Shown here piece by piece: positions 1 to 8,337 of a stretch of DNA of 64,000 nt. Positions within the stretch are counted from its first letter, which is position 1; each line of letters starts with the position of its first letter. The stretch is from NCBI GenBank assembly GCA_009773635.1, contig WSYC01000010.1, forward strand, positions 1 through 64,000. The letters are read 5' to 3'. The DNA is from Beijerinckiaceae bacterium (GTDB taxonomy: Bacteria; Pseudomonadota; Alphaproteobacteria; Rhizobiales; Beijerinckiaceae). The position numbers were made by a program, and so were the translations under genes. A model generated the notes under the pieces. That model was not told the origin of the DNA, made no database searches, and worked only from the letters and a program-made list of their open reading frames with translations.

Positions 1-190
1 CAGTTCCTGCCGATCCATCCATGCTGACCTCCAACCCAGCCAGAAGCTTGAATCAGAAAATTAGCCCGTTGGGAATCCTGAATGTAAACACCACCTAGGG
101 CGAGGGGGCGGCATTTTCCCAGTAGCCGGACGGCGCGGCATCGCGCTACGATAGCCCCCTCGTCCCTGCGCTCTGAGGAAAACCGCCCCG
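1..190. other. Left-edge non-coding stretch
   Basis: I see no gene here. The stretch ends with the leader of the DUF3830 gene at 191; the bases before that ATG (gaggaaaaccgccccg) include a GAGGA that could serve as its ribosome binding site. What lies to the left of the window is unknown. Confidence 0.5.
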
Positions 191-604
191 ATGTCCGATC
201 TGATTGTTACCGCCGGCCCCTTCCGCTTTGGTGCGAAGCTCGAGCGCGAGGCGGCGCCGAAGACCTGTGCGGCGTTCCTCAAGAGCCTGCCGTTCATCTC
301 GAAGATCATCCATGTCCGCTGGAGCGGCGAGGGCGTCTGGATGCCGCTCGGCGATCTCGATTTCGGCGTCGGTTACGAGAACAACACCTGCTACCCCTCG
401 GCAGGGCAGATCATCCTCTATCCGGGCGGCGTCAGCGAGACCGAGATCCTGCTCGCCTATGGCTACGTCAACTTTGCGTCCAAGGCCGGCCAGCTCTCCG
501 GCAACCATTTCCTGACGCTGACATCCGGCCTCGAGAACCTCTACACGCTCGGCCGCAAGGTGTTGATCGAGGGGCAGCAGGACATCCGCTTCGATCTCGC
601 CTGA
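191..604 (+). CDS. DUF3830 family protein (cyclophilin-like fold)
   Basis: This 137-residue protein matches my memory of the DUF3830 family over its whole length: an N-terminal strand, then an AAPKTCAAFLKSLP segment (about residues 28-41), RWSGEGVWMPLGDL, EN-T-YP, and a C-terminal GQLSGNHFLTLT block. The family has a cyclophilin-like fold and no firmly established reaction. Members often sit beside importers and amidohydrolases, and this one stands just upstream of an ABC importer on the same strand, but the 254-bp gap with its own promoter-like signals argues that the importer is transcribed separately. It has no signal peptide or membrane segment, so it is probably cytoplasmic. The family call is fairly sure; the role is unknown. 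Confidence 0.8.
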   Translation: MSDLIVTAGPFRFGAKLEREAAPKTCAAFLKSLPFISKIIHVRWSGEGVWMPLGDLDFGVGYENNTCYPSAGQIILYPGGVSETEILLAYGYVNFASKAGQLSGNHFLTLTSGLENLYTLGRKVLIEGQQDIRFDLA

Positions 605-726
605 TACGGTGGCGGAACGTCTCGGCAAGCGCCTCGCGCCGGTGCATCCGGCCGATTTTCTCATCATCCGGGAACATGGGAAGGGTGGCCCGAAATTTAT
701 TCGGTGGTTGGGGCTTCACAAGCGAA

Positions 727-746
727 TTATTTTAAGCTTAAAATAA
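727..746. promoter_or_regulatory. Perfect 20-bp palindrome upstream of the ABC importer (candidate operator)
   Basis: TTATTTTAAGCTTAAAATAA is a perfect inverted repeat about 110 bp before the binding-protein start. Its right part continues as AAGCTTAAAATAAAATT (734-750), which recurs with one mismatch upstream of the fused oxygenase gene at 13563-13579. The divergent catabolic operon encodes a MarR-type regulator, a family that binds palindromes of this size, so that regulator is a candidate ligand. The symmetry and the shared motif are seen directly; the regulator is inferred. Confidence 0.55.
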
Positions 747-750
747 AATT

Positions 751-807
751 CAGGTTCAAGGCAGGTTCAAGAAAAATTCAACGATTGACAGGACACCGGT
801 TCAAGAA
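751..807 (+). promoter_or_regulatory. Three GGTTCAAG direct repeats with a TTGACA box
   Basis: CAGGTTCAAG occurs at 751-760 and again at 762-771, an 11-bp period close to one helical turn. A third copy, CCGGTTCAAGAA, lies at 796-807. Between the second and third copies is a consensus-like -35 hexamer, TTGACA (785-790). No convincing -10 box was found at 17 bp, so the promoter assignment is tentative. Spaced direct repeats suggest a second regulator acting besides whatever binds the palindrome at 727. Confidence 0.35.
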
Positions 808-858
808 TTGTCCATAAATTCCGGTGTTTCAGGCCCGTAACGCTCTGGAGGTGAGACC

Positions 859-2052
859 ATGGTTGCCAAGTTCACTGCTCACTCGAAATGGAAGCTGCCG
901 CTGCTGGCGCTCGCGTTGTCGTCCGGCGTTTCCGGCGCCGCGCTGGCGCAGGAAAAGCTCAAGATCGGCATCATGGTGACGCTCTCCGGTCCCTCGGCGG
1001 TGCTCGGCGGGCAGGCGCGTGACGGGTTCAACCTCGCGGTCAAGACGCTCGGCGGCAAGCTCGGCGGTGTTGATGCCGAGGTGATCGTCGTTGATGACGA
1101 ACTGAAGCCGGATGTTGCGGTCGGCAAGGTCAAGGGCCTGCTGGAGCGCGATGGCGTGCAGTTCGTTGTCGGGCCGATCTTCTCGAACGTCCTGCAGGCG
1201 ATCCACAAGCCGGTGACGGAGTCGAACGCCTTCCTCATCAGCCCCAACGCCGGCACCTCGAATTTCGCCGGCGCGCAGTGCCACCCGAATTTCTACGTCA
1301 CCTCGTATCAGAACGACCAGAACCACGAGGTCCTGGGCAAGTATGCGCAGGACAAGGGCTTCAAGAAGCTGTTCCTGATGGCGCCGAACTATCAGGCCGG
1401 CAAGGATTCGCTCGCCGGCGTGAAGCGCCATTTCAAGGGTGAGGTGGTCTCCGAAGTCTACACCCCGCTCGGTCAGCTCGATTTCTCGGCGGAACTGGCG
1501 CAGATCGCGGCCGCAAAGCCCGATGCCGTCTTCGCCTTCATGCCGGGCGGCATGGGCGTGAACCTCGTCCGCCAGTATCGTCAGGCCGGGCTGGCGAACA
1601 TTCCGTTCCTCTCCGCCTTCACGGTCGACGAATCGACCCTGCCGGCGCAGAAGGAAGCGGCGGTGGGCTTCTTCGGCGGCGCGAACTGGGCGCCGGACAT
1701 GAAAAACCCCCAGACCGAGGCCTTCGTAAAAGCTTATGAGGCAGCCTACAATTCTGTTCCCGGCACCTATGCGATGCAGGCCTATGATGCCGCACTGCTG
1801 ATCGACGCGGCAGTCAAATCTGCTGGCGGCAAGGTTTCCGACAAGAACGCGGTGCGGGCCGGCCTCAAGAAGGCGGACTTCAAATCGCTGCGCGGCAACT
1901 TCAAGATGGGCATCAACGGCTACCCGATCCAGGATTTCTATCTGGTGCAGGCCGTGGCGCGGCCGGACGGCAAGTTCGCGACCTCGCTTCGGGACAAGGT
2001 CTTCTCGAATTACGTCGATGTCTACGCGAAGGACTGCAAGCCCGCGAACTGA
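859..2052 (+). CDS. ABC importer periplasmic binding protein, branched-chain amino acid (LivK/Peripla_BP_6) type
   Basis: This 397-residue secreted protein has a signal peptide ending near residue 30 (hydrophobic LPLLALALSSGVSGAALA, then Q) and begins its mature part with LKIGIMVTLSGPSAVLGGQARDGF, the first strand and helix of type I periplasmic binding proteins. GGAGGTGAGACC places a strong ribosome binding site before the ATG. It should capture the substrate for the permease and ATPase genes that follow. The ligand cannot be read from sequence. Because the neighbourhood breaks down tryptophan and anthranilate, and because its promoter shares a motif with the 2-aminobenzoyl-CoA oxygenase gene, an aromatic amino acid, kynurenine or an aromatic acid is a reasonable guess. 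Confidence 0.9.
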   Translation: MVAKFTAHSKWKLPLLALALSSGVSGAALAQEKLKIGIMVTLSGPSAVLGGQARDGFNLAVKTLGGKLGGVDAEVIVVDDELKPDVAVGKVKGLLERDGVQFVVGPIFSNVLQAIHKPVTESNAFLISPNAGTSNFAGAQCHPNFYVTSYQNDQNHEVLGKYAQDKGFKKLFLMAPNYQAGKDSLAGVKRHFKGEVVSEVYTPLGQLDFSAELAQIAAAKPDAVFAFMPGGMGVNLVRQYRQAGLANIPFLSAFTVDESTLPAQKEAAVGFFGGANWAPDMKNPQTEAFVKAYEAAYNSVPGTYAMQAYDAALLIDAAVKSAGGKVSDKNAVRAGLKKADFKSLRGNFKMGINGYPIQDFYLVQAVARPDGKFATSLRDKVFSNYVDVYAKDCKPAN

Positions 2053-2090
2053 GCCGGGCCCTGTGACCCAGGCGGTCTGCCTGCCCTCAT

Positions 2091-2105
2091 CCCGGCCCTG
2101 CCGGG
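2091..2105 (+). promoter_or_regulatory. Intercistronic hairpin between binding protein and permease
   Basis: CCCGGC-CCT-GCCGGG forms a six-pair GC stem in the 114-bp gap and is not followed by a T run. Hairpins at this position often stabilise the upstream mRNA, so that more binding protein than permease is made. It is therefore a processing or attenuation element rather than a full terminator. Confidence 0.4.
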
Positions 2106-2166
2106 GTGAGCCGCGGTGCCAGCCCGACGCGACGATGCTCTGAACCCCGAGGCGGACCCCGGTTCC

Positions 2167-3087
2167 ATGTCCCTCACGCTCCTCTATGTGCAGACGTTGA
2201 ACGGCCTGCAACTCGGCGTGCTGCTGTTCCTGATTGCCGCCGGGCTGACGCTGGTGTTCGGGGTGATGGACTTCATCAACCTCGCGCATGGTGTGCAATA
2301 CATGATCGGGGCGTATCTTGCCGCGATGTTCACCGCGATGACCGGGAACTTCTTTCTCGGTCTCGCGCTGGCGCTGCCTTCGGCGTTGGCCTTCGGCTTG
2401 CTGCTCGAGTTCCTGGTCTTCCGTCACCTCTACGACCGCGATCACCTCGATCAGGTGCTGGCGACCTTCGGCATTATTCTCGCGCTCAATCAGGGCGTGA
2501 AGGTGATCTGGGGGGCTGCGCCGCTCTCGGTGCCGATTCCCGATTCCCTCACGGGGGCGATCGTGCTGATGCCGGGGCTGCTTTACCCGGTCTGGCGGCT
2601 GGTGATCATCGGTTCGGGCCTTGCGGTGGCCGTGCTGCTCGGCCTTCTCGTCACGAAGACGCGGATCGGCATGCTGGTGCGGGCCGGGGCGACGAACGCG
2701 CCGATGGTTTCTGCGCTCGGTGTCGATATCGGCAAGCTGTTCATGATCGTCTTCGGCTTCGGCGCGATGCTCGCGGGCTTTGCCGGCGCGATGGTGGCGC
2801 CGATCCTCTCGGTCGAGCCCGGCATGGGTGACAACCTCCTGATCCTGACCTTCGTCGTCATTGTCATCGGCGGTATCGGCTCGGTGCGCGGTGCGTTCAT
2901 CGCCGCCATTCTGGTCGGGCTGGTGGATACGCTCGGGCGCTCGTTCGGCCCAACGCTGCTCAAGGCGGTCATGGACCCTGCGGCGGCGTCCCAGACCGGG
3001 CGGGCGCTGGCGCCGATGCTGATCTATATCCTGATGGCCGCTGTGTTGTTCTTCCGGCCTGCGGGCCTGTTTCCGGCCAAGAAATGA
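2167..3087 (+). CDS. ABC importer inner-membrane permease, LivH type
   Basis: This hydrophobic protein of 306 residues (from ATG 2167) resembles LivH, with typical segments LNGLQLGVLLFLIAAGLTLVFGVMDFINLAHG near the N-terminus and VIVIGGIGSVRGAFIAAILVG near the C-terminus. I chose ATG 2167 because the family begins close to the first membrane helix. An in-frame GTG at 2116 would add 17 non-conserved residues. It forms the translocation pore together with the LivM-type protein whose start overlaps its stop. Confidence 0.87.
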   Translation: MSLTLLYVQTLNGLQLGVLLFLIAAGLTLVFGVMDFINLAHGVQYMIGAYLAAMFTAMTGNFFLGLALALPSALAFGLLLEFLVFRHLYDRDHLDQVLATFGIILALNQGVKVIWGAAPLSVPIPDSLTGAIVLMPGLLYPVWRLVIIGSGLAVAVLLGLLVTKTRIGMLVRAGATNAPMVSALGVDIGKLFMIVFGFGAMLAGFAGAMVAPILSVEPGMGDNLLILTFVVIVIGGIGSVRGAFIAAILVGLVDTLGRSFGPTLLKAVMDPAAASQTGRALAPMLIYILMAAVLFFRPAGLFPAKK

Positions 3088-4046
3088 TGGTGAAGCGCGA
3101 AACCATCTTTGGGCGCGAGGCGTTCCCGCTGGTAATCTTTGCGGTTTTCGCGCTGATGCCGATCGCCGCGAGTTTCGGCGCGGAGAACTACCTCCTCTCG
3201 ATGGTCACGCGCGTGATGATCTTCGCGATCGCGGCGATCTCGCTCGATCTCATCCTCGGCTATGGCGCGCTGGTCTCGTTCGGCCATGCAGCATTCCTCG
3301 GTATCGGGGCCTATGCGGTGGGGATGCTCTCCGCGCATGGGGTCAAGGATGCGGCGATCCAGCTGCCGGCAGCGCTGCTGGCGTCGGCGACCTTCGCCGC
3401 GATCACCGGGGCACTCTCGCTTAGGACCAAGGGCGTCTACTTCATCATGATCACGCTCGCCTTCGGGCAGATGGCGTTTTTTCTCGCGGTCTCACTCGCC
3501 TCCTACGGCGGTGACGATGGCATGACTCTCTCGGGGCGGACGCAGCTTTTCGGTACCGACTGGATCAAGCGCGACCGGCATTTCTATTACGTCGTGCTGG
3601 CATTCCTGATCGGAACCTATGCCCTCTGCCGCTCGCTGGTGGTGTCGCGCTTCGGCCGCGTCATCCGGGGCGCGCGCGAGAACCCGCAGCGGATGGCAGC
3701 AATCGGCTATTCGCTGTTTCGCTTTCAGCTGGCGATCTATGTCATCGCCGGCACGCTGTGCGGTCTTGCAGGGTTCCTGCTCGCCAATCAGTCCGAGTTC
3801 ATCAGCCCGGCCTATATGACCTGGCAGCGCTCGGGCGAACTCATCGTCATGGTGGTGCTCGGTGGGCTGGGCTCGCTCCACGGCGCGGTAATCGGTGCAG
3901 CCGCCTTCCTGCTGCTGGAGGAATGGCTCTCGGGCTTCACCGAGCACTGGAAGCTGATTTTCGGTCCGTTCCTCGTCGTCGTCGTGCTGTTTGCGCGCGG
4001 CGGACTGATGGGCGCGCTGAAGCGCCTTGGCGGACGGGGGGCTTGA
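3084..4046 (+). CDS. ABC importer inner-membrane permease, LivM type
   Basis: This is the second permease subunit (320 residues, multiple membrane helices). It carries the LivM hallmarks ISLDLILGYGALVSFGHAAFLGIGAYA near residues 50-76 and a late ELIVMVVLGGLGSLHGAVIGAA. Its ATG overlaps the stop of the preceding permease in an ATGA, indicating translational coupling. It should pair with the LivH-type subunit. The ATPase gene starts two bases after its stop. Confidence 0.88.
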   Translation: MMVKRETIFGREAFPLVIFAVFALMPIAASFGAENYLLSMVTRVMIFAIAAISLDLILGYGALVSFGHAAFLGIGAYAVGMLSAHGVKDAAIQLPAALLASATFAAITGALSLRTKGVYFIMITLAFGQMAFFLAVSLASYGGDDGMTLSGRTQLFGTDWIKRDRHFYYVVLAFLIGTYALCRSLVVSRFGRVIRGARENPQRMAAIGYSLFRFQLAIYVIAGTLCGLAGFLLANQSEFISPAYMTWQRSGELIVMVVLGGLGSLHGAVIGAAAFLLLEEWLSGFTEHWKLIFGPFLVVVVLFARGGLMGALKRLGGRGA

Positions 4047-4048
4047 GC

Positions 4049-4800
<752 letters not shown>

Positions 4801-4801
<1 letters not shown>

Positions 4802-5499
4802 TGCTGGTCGTGAGCGGGCTCGAAACCAGCTACGGCGACAGCCAGGTGCTGTTCGGCGTCGAGATGGCGGTGGGGGCCGGCGAGGTCGTGACCCTGCTCG
4901 GTCGCAATGGCATGGGCAAGACGACGACGGTTCTGTCGATCATGGGCCTCCTCAAGCCGCGCGCCGGGCGTGTGATGATCGAGGGGTGGGATGTTACGGG
5001 AGCCGCCCCCTACCGCATCGCGCAGGCCGGGCTCGGGCTGGTGCCGGAGGGGCGGCAGATTTTCCCGACACTCTCGGTTGAGGAGAACCTCGTCGCCACC
5101 GCTGCTGCACGCTTTGGTCCGGCACGCTGGACGCTGGCGGGTGTCTACGCGCTGTTCCCGCGCCTGAAGGAACGTCGGGGTAACATGGGCAACCAGCTCT
5201 CGGGTGGCGAACAGCAGATGCTCGCCATCGGTCGGGCACTGATGACCAACCCCAAGCTCGTCATCCTCGATGAGGCGACCGAGGGCCTCGCGCCGCTCAT
5301 CCGCCATGAGATCTGGGATTGCCTGCGCTTGCTCAAACGCGAAGGCGAGGCCATTCTCGTCATCGACAAGAACGTCGATGCGCTCGCGAGCTTCGCCGAT
5401 CGCCATGTGATTCTGGAAAAGGGGCGGGTGGTCTGGAGCGGCACCTCCGCCGAACTCATGGCCGATCCCGTGCTCAAGGATCGATATCTGCACGTTTGA
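4801..5499 (+). CDS. ABC importer ATPase, LivF type
   Basis: This 232-residue ATPase shows Walker A GRNGMGKTT near residues 38-46, QLSGGEQQMLAIGRALM as signature and LVILDEATEGLAP as Walker B followed by the LivF-type EGLAP. It overlaps the LivG-type gene by one base (TGATG). With the binding protein and two permeases it completes a five-component importer of the hydrophobic amino acid transporter class. Confidence 0.91.
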
Positions 5500-5521
5500 C
5501 ATCACAAAAACGGAGATCAGC

Positions 5522-5971
5522 ATGAAACTTACCCCCGGCATCACCCGCGCAGGCGAAGGCATCGACGGCATCTCCTGGAACATTCTCGGCCAGATCTATG
5601 TGCCGAAACAGGTCTGCGAGACCTCGTTCTCCTGGCACGCGACCTTTCCGCCCGGCACCTTCGTGCCGCCGCACATCCACCCGACGCAGGATGAGTTCAT
5701 CTACATGCTCGAAGGCAACTTCGAGCTGCTGCTCGACGGGCGCGAGGTGAAAGCCGGGCCCGGCGATCTCATCCGCCTGCCGATGGGCATTCCGCATGGC
5801 ATCTTCAACAAGACCGACCAGAGCGTGAAATGCTTTTTCTGGGTCACGCCGACGAGGCGGCTCTACGATCTCTTCTGGGGCATCCACTCGATGAAGGACC
5901 AGAACCCGGCGGAGGTTGTGGCCCTCGCGGCGCGGCACGAGGTTGATTTCCTGCCGCCGCCGGATGCGTGA
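5522..5971 (+). CDS. Cupin-domain protein
   Basis: This is a single-domain cupin of 149 residues. The first cupin motif is visible as PPHIHPTQDEFIYMLEGNFELLLDG (His57 and His59, a Glu four residues after the second His) and the second as GDLIRLPMGIPHGIFN. These would hold a single metal ion. It follows the importer by 22 bp after a CGGAGATCAGC leader, so it is probably cotranscribed. Possible roles include a small dioxygenase, an isomerase or a binding protein. It does not look like 3-hydroxyanthranilate dioxygenase, so I assign no reaction. Confidence 0.8.
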   Translation: MKLTPGITRAGEGIDGISWNILGQIYVPKQVCETSFSWHATFPPGTFVPPHIHPTQDEFIYMLEGNFELLLDGREVKAGPGDLIRLPMGIPHGIFNKTDQSVKCFFWVTPTRRLYDLFWGIHSMKDQNPAEVVALAARHEVDFLPPPDA

Positions 5972-6374
5972 GGACAGTGGCGTGGAGCGGTTCGCAGGCG
6001 GGTGCCTCTGCGGCAATGTCCGGTTTGTCGCCTCGGGTCGACCCTGCCGGGTTGGTGTTTGTCACTGTCTTGATTGCCGCAAGTTTCATGGCGCGCTTTT
6101 TCATGCCTCCGCGATATTTCCGCAGGATGCGGTGAAAATCGAGGGGGAGGTGCGCGATTACGCCGGGCGGTTTTTCTGCCCGCGCTGCGGCTCGTCCGTT
6201 TTCTCGCGCTCGGGGGACGAGATCGATGTGAACCTCGGCTCGCTCGATGAGCCTGACCAGTTCAAGCCCACCTACGAGCTCTGGACCATACGCCGCGAGG
6301 ACTGGTTGCCGCCGTTCCCCGTCGTGCGACGATATGCGCGCGACCGTGACGCCGCGGGGCGGTCCGAGGATTAG
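5964..6374 (+). CDS. GFA/CENP-V family zinc protein
   Basis: The protein has 136 residues from ATG 5964, which overlaps the cupin stop. It carries the zinc-binding cysteines of the GFA family: GGCLCGNVRF at the N-terminus, VCHCLDCRKFHGA near residue 35, and FFCPRCGSSVFSR near residue 72. The family was named for a formaldehyde-glutathione activity of one member, but most members, including this one, have no proven substrate. GTG 5982 is a possible alternative start. The close overlap ties it to the cupin and the importer operon. Confidence 0.78.
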   Translation: MREDSGVERFAGGCLCGNVRFVASGRPCRVGVCHCLDCRKFHGALFHASAIFPQDAVKIEGEVRDYAGRFFCPRCGSSVFSRSGDEIDVNLGSLDEPDQFKPTYELWTIRREDWLPPFPVVRRYARDRDAAGRSED

Positions 6375-6387
6375 TCGTTCCAGCGAG

Positions 6388-6405
6388 GGCGGGAGCTATC
6401 CCGCC
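6388..6405 (+). terminator. Hairpin between convergent genes
   Basis: GGCGGGA-GCTA-TCCCGCC followed by TTCTTGTT is a seven-pair hairpin just after the GFA gene. It overlaps the last codons of the convergent monooxygenase gene. It is a plausible, fairly weak terminator for the importer-cupin-GFA transcript. Confidence 0.5.
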
Positions 6406-7799
6406 TTCTTGTTGACCTGCGCCAGTGCGAATCCGGCCTTGCCGGCATAGCCGCGCACGATGGCGCGACGCTCGTCGTGGGAGAGCACGCGCTCGATATC
6501 GGTGAAGCCGGCGGGCGCGAGTTTTTCCACCTCGTCGATCACGCGCTCCGGCCCGCCCTTGCGGTTGAGCGTCACGATCTCCGCCGTTTTCGGCAGGCGC
6601 TCGGCCTCGTACTCCAGCAGCGCCTGATACGGGTGCTCGGCGCGCTTCAAGCTGTCGGCCAGCATCCGCGCATCGAGGATCGCCTGTCCCGCCCCGTTCG
6701 AGCCGACCGGGTACATCGGGTGTGCGGCATCCCCCAACAGGGTGACGCGGCCATGCGTCCAGCGCGGCAGCGGATCGCGGTCGCACATCGGGTATTCGTA
6801 GAAGGCCTCGGTAGACTTGATCAGGCTGACAAGATCGAACCCCGGCACCTCGAAGCGGCGTGCGTAGGGCAGGACTTCATCGAGCCGTCCGCGCCGCGAC
6901 CAGCTCTCCTTGCCCGGCGGGTGCGGCGTATCGGAGACGCGCACGTTCACGACCCAGTTGGTGAGACGGGTAGCGGGTGTCTCTCCCGGTGCGATCGGGT
7001 AGAGCACGAATTTCGCGCCCATGCCGCCGGCGATGATCATCGAGTTGCCATCGAGGAAGGCGGGGAATTCCGCCACGCCGCGCCACATCTGGATGCCGTT
7101 CCAGCTCGGCTGGCCCTGTTGGGGATAGTAGTGCGCCCGCACGGCGGAATGGATGCCATCCGCGCCGACGAGAATTTCGCCGCGTACGGTCTCGCTCCCC
7201 GAACCGTCAACGCTGTCGACGAAATGCGCGGTGACGCCGCCCTCGTCCTGTACGAAACCGGCGAGCTTCCGTCCGGTGACGATTGCGCCCGGCCCGAGCC
7301 GTTCGAGGACGATATCATGCAGCGTGGTGTGCAGCCGCCCGCGATGGATCGAATATTGCGGCACCTCGAACCCGGCGGCGATGCCGCGCGGCTCGCGCCA
7401 GACGACCTGACCGATGCGGTTCATGTAAAAGAGTTCGCTGGTGCGGATGCCGACCGTATCCAGCGCTGGCAGGAGCCCGAGGTCTGCCAGTTCGCGGATC
7501 GCGTGCGGTAGGACGTTGATGCCCGCGCCGACCGGCAGAATGGCGCTCGCCTGCTCGTAAACCACCGAGGAAATGCCGCGCTGGTGCAGCATCAAGGCCA
7601 GCGTCAGCCCGCCGACACCGGCGCCGGCGATGATGACCTTCGCCGGGCCTGAAAACCTGCCGGGGCCGGACGAGATCGCCAGACCTGGCGCGCCGTCGAC
7701 CACCATCATGGCTTTCGAGCGCTTTCCGGCTTTCTTCAGCGCCTTCTTCTCAGGCTTTGATTTCTTGTCGGAGCCGGACTTCTTGTCGGATTTCGCCAT
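6396..7799 (-). CDS. FAD-dependent aromatic monooxygenase (PhzS/salicylate hydroxylase-like) with lysine-rich N-terminal tail
   Basis: This 467-residue flavoprotein has a Rossmann GAGVGGLTLALML loop at about residues 57-69, an EQASAILPVGAGINVLPHAIREL segment, and the DAAHPMYPVGSNGAGQAILDA motif that contacts FAD near residue 316. It belongs to group A flavin monooxygenases, which hydroxylate aromatic rings with NAD(P)H and oxygen. Unusually, about 30 residues rich in Lys and Ser precede the domain (KSDKKSGSDKKS, KKALKKAGKRSK). This tail looks genuinely translated, because AAGGAGACGAC sits immediately before the ATG. It is last in the minus-strand catabolic operon, 89 bp after the RidA gene, so it probably acts on an aromatic intermediate or a related substrate. 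Confidence 0.8.
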   Translation of the reverse strand: MAKSDKKSGSDKKSKPEKKALKKAGKRSKAMMVVDGAPGLAISSGPGRFSGPAKVIIAGAGVGGLTLALMLHQRGISSVVYEQASAILPVGAGINVLPHAIRELADLGLLPALDTVGIRTSELFYMNRIGQVVWREPRGIAAGFEVPQYSIHRGRLHTTLHDIVLERLGPGAIVTGRKLAGFVQDEGGVTAHFVDSVDGSGSETVRGEILVGADGIHSAVRAHYYPQQGQPSWNGIQMWRGVAEFPAFLDGNSMIIAGGMGAKFVLYPIAPGETPATRLTNWVVNVRVSDTPHPPGKESWSRRGRLDEVLPYARRFEVPGFDLVSLIKSTEAFYEYPMCDRDPLPRWTHGRVTLLGDAAHPMYPVGSNGAGQAILDARMLADSLKRAEHPYQALLEYEAERLPKTAEIVTLNRKGGPERVIDEVEKLAPAGFTDIERVLSHDERRAIVRGYAGKAGFALAQVNKKAG

Positions 7800-7888
7800 G
7801 TCGTCTCCTTGGGCCTTGTCTTGGGGCGTCTCGCAGGGGCATCTGAGATTGAAATCGTGCCGGGATCAAGCGCCGGGCGTGAGCCTTG

Positions 7889-8320
7889 TTAATCCGGGAT
7901 CATTGCCGTTGCTTCGATCTCGACGAGCGCGGCGCGTTCGACGAGGCTGACAACCTGCACCAGCGCCATCGCCGGGAAATGCCGGCCGAGCACCTCGCGA
8001 TACGCCTGCCCGATCTCGCGCAACCCGGTGCGATAGCTCTCGATATCCGTGACATACCAGGTCATGCGCATCAGATGCTCGGGCCGTGCGCCGCCGGCTT
8101 CGAGCACCGCGACGACATTGATCAGCGTCTGGCGGATTTGTGCCACGAGCCCTTCGGGGAAATCGCCGGCCTCGTTCCAGCCGACAAGGCCGCCGGTCAC
8201 GAGCAGCGTGCCGCGCCCCTTCATGCCGTTGGCATAGCCCTTCGGCTGCGGCCAATGCGCCGGGTGAACCGCTATCGGCCCACCCTCCATGACGGCTGAT
8301 TTCAGGGCGCTGACTGACAT
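7889..8320 (-). CDS. RidA/YjgF family enamine/imine deaminase
   Basis: This is a 143-residue RidA-family protein. Visible features are the GTLLVTGGLVGWNEAGDFPEGLVAQIRQTLINVVAVLEAGGARPEHLMRMTWYVTD core with a late LVEIEATAMIP strand. ATG 8320 is preceded by AAAGGAAATCCC; an upstream in-frame extension lacks a binding site. RidA enzymes hydrolyse reactive enamines and imines to ketones and ammonia. Here the gene lies 17 bp behind an aryl-CoA ligase in an anthranilate pathway whose dearomatised CoA intermediate is itself an enamine, so a dedicated pathway deaminase is an attractive reading. The canonical RidA arginine near the C-terminus is not obvious, so a divergent subfamily is likely. Confidence 0.83.
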   Translation of the reverse strand: MSVSALKSAVMEGGPIAVHPAHWPQPKGYANGMKGRGTLLVTGGLVGWNEAGDFPEGLVAQIRQTLINVVAVLEAGGARPEHLMRMTWYVTDIESYRTGLREIGQAYREVLGRHFPAMALVQVVSLVERAALVEIEATAMIPD

Positions 8321-8337
8321 GGGATTTCCTTTTTTTC

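Noticed and set aside
829-2445. A 538-codon minus-strand open frame opposite the ABC binding-protein gene
   Set aside because: It mirrors a well-recognised gene, has Arg/His/Glu-rich content typical of antisense frames in high-GC DNA, and lacks any family motif.
5522-5971. Cupin as 3-hydroxyanthranilate 3,4-dioxygenase
   Set aside because: The pathway context is tempting, but the motif spacing and sequence do not resemble that enzyme, and no kynurenine 3-monooxygenase is evident nearby.
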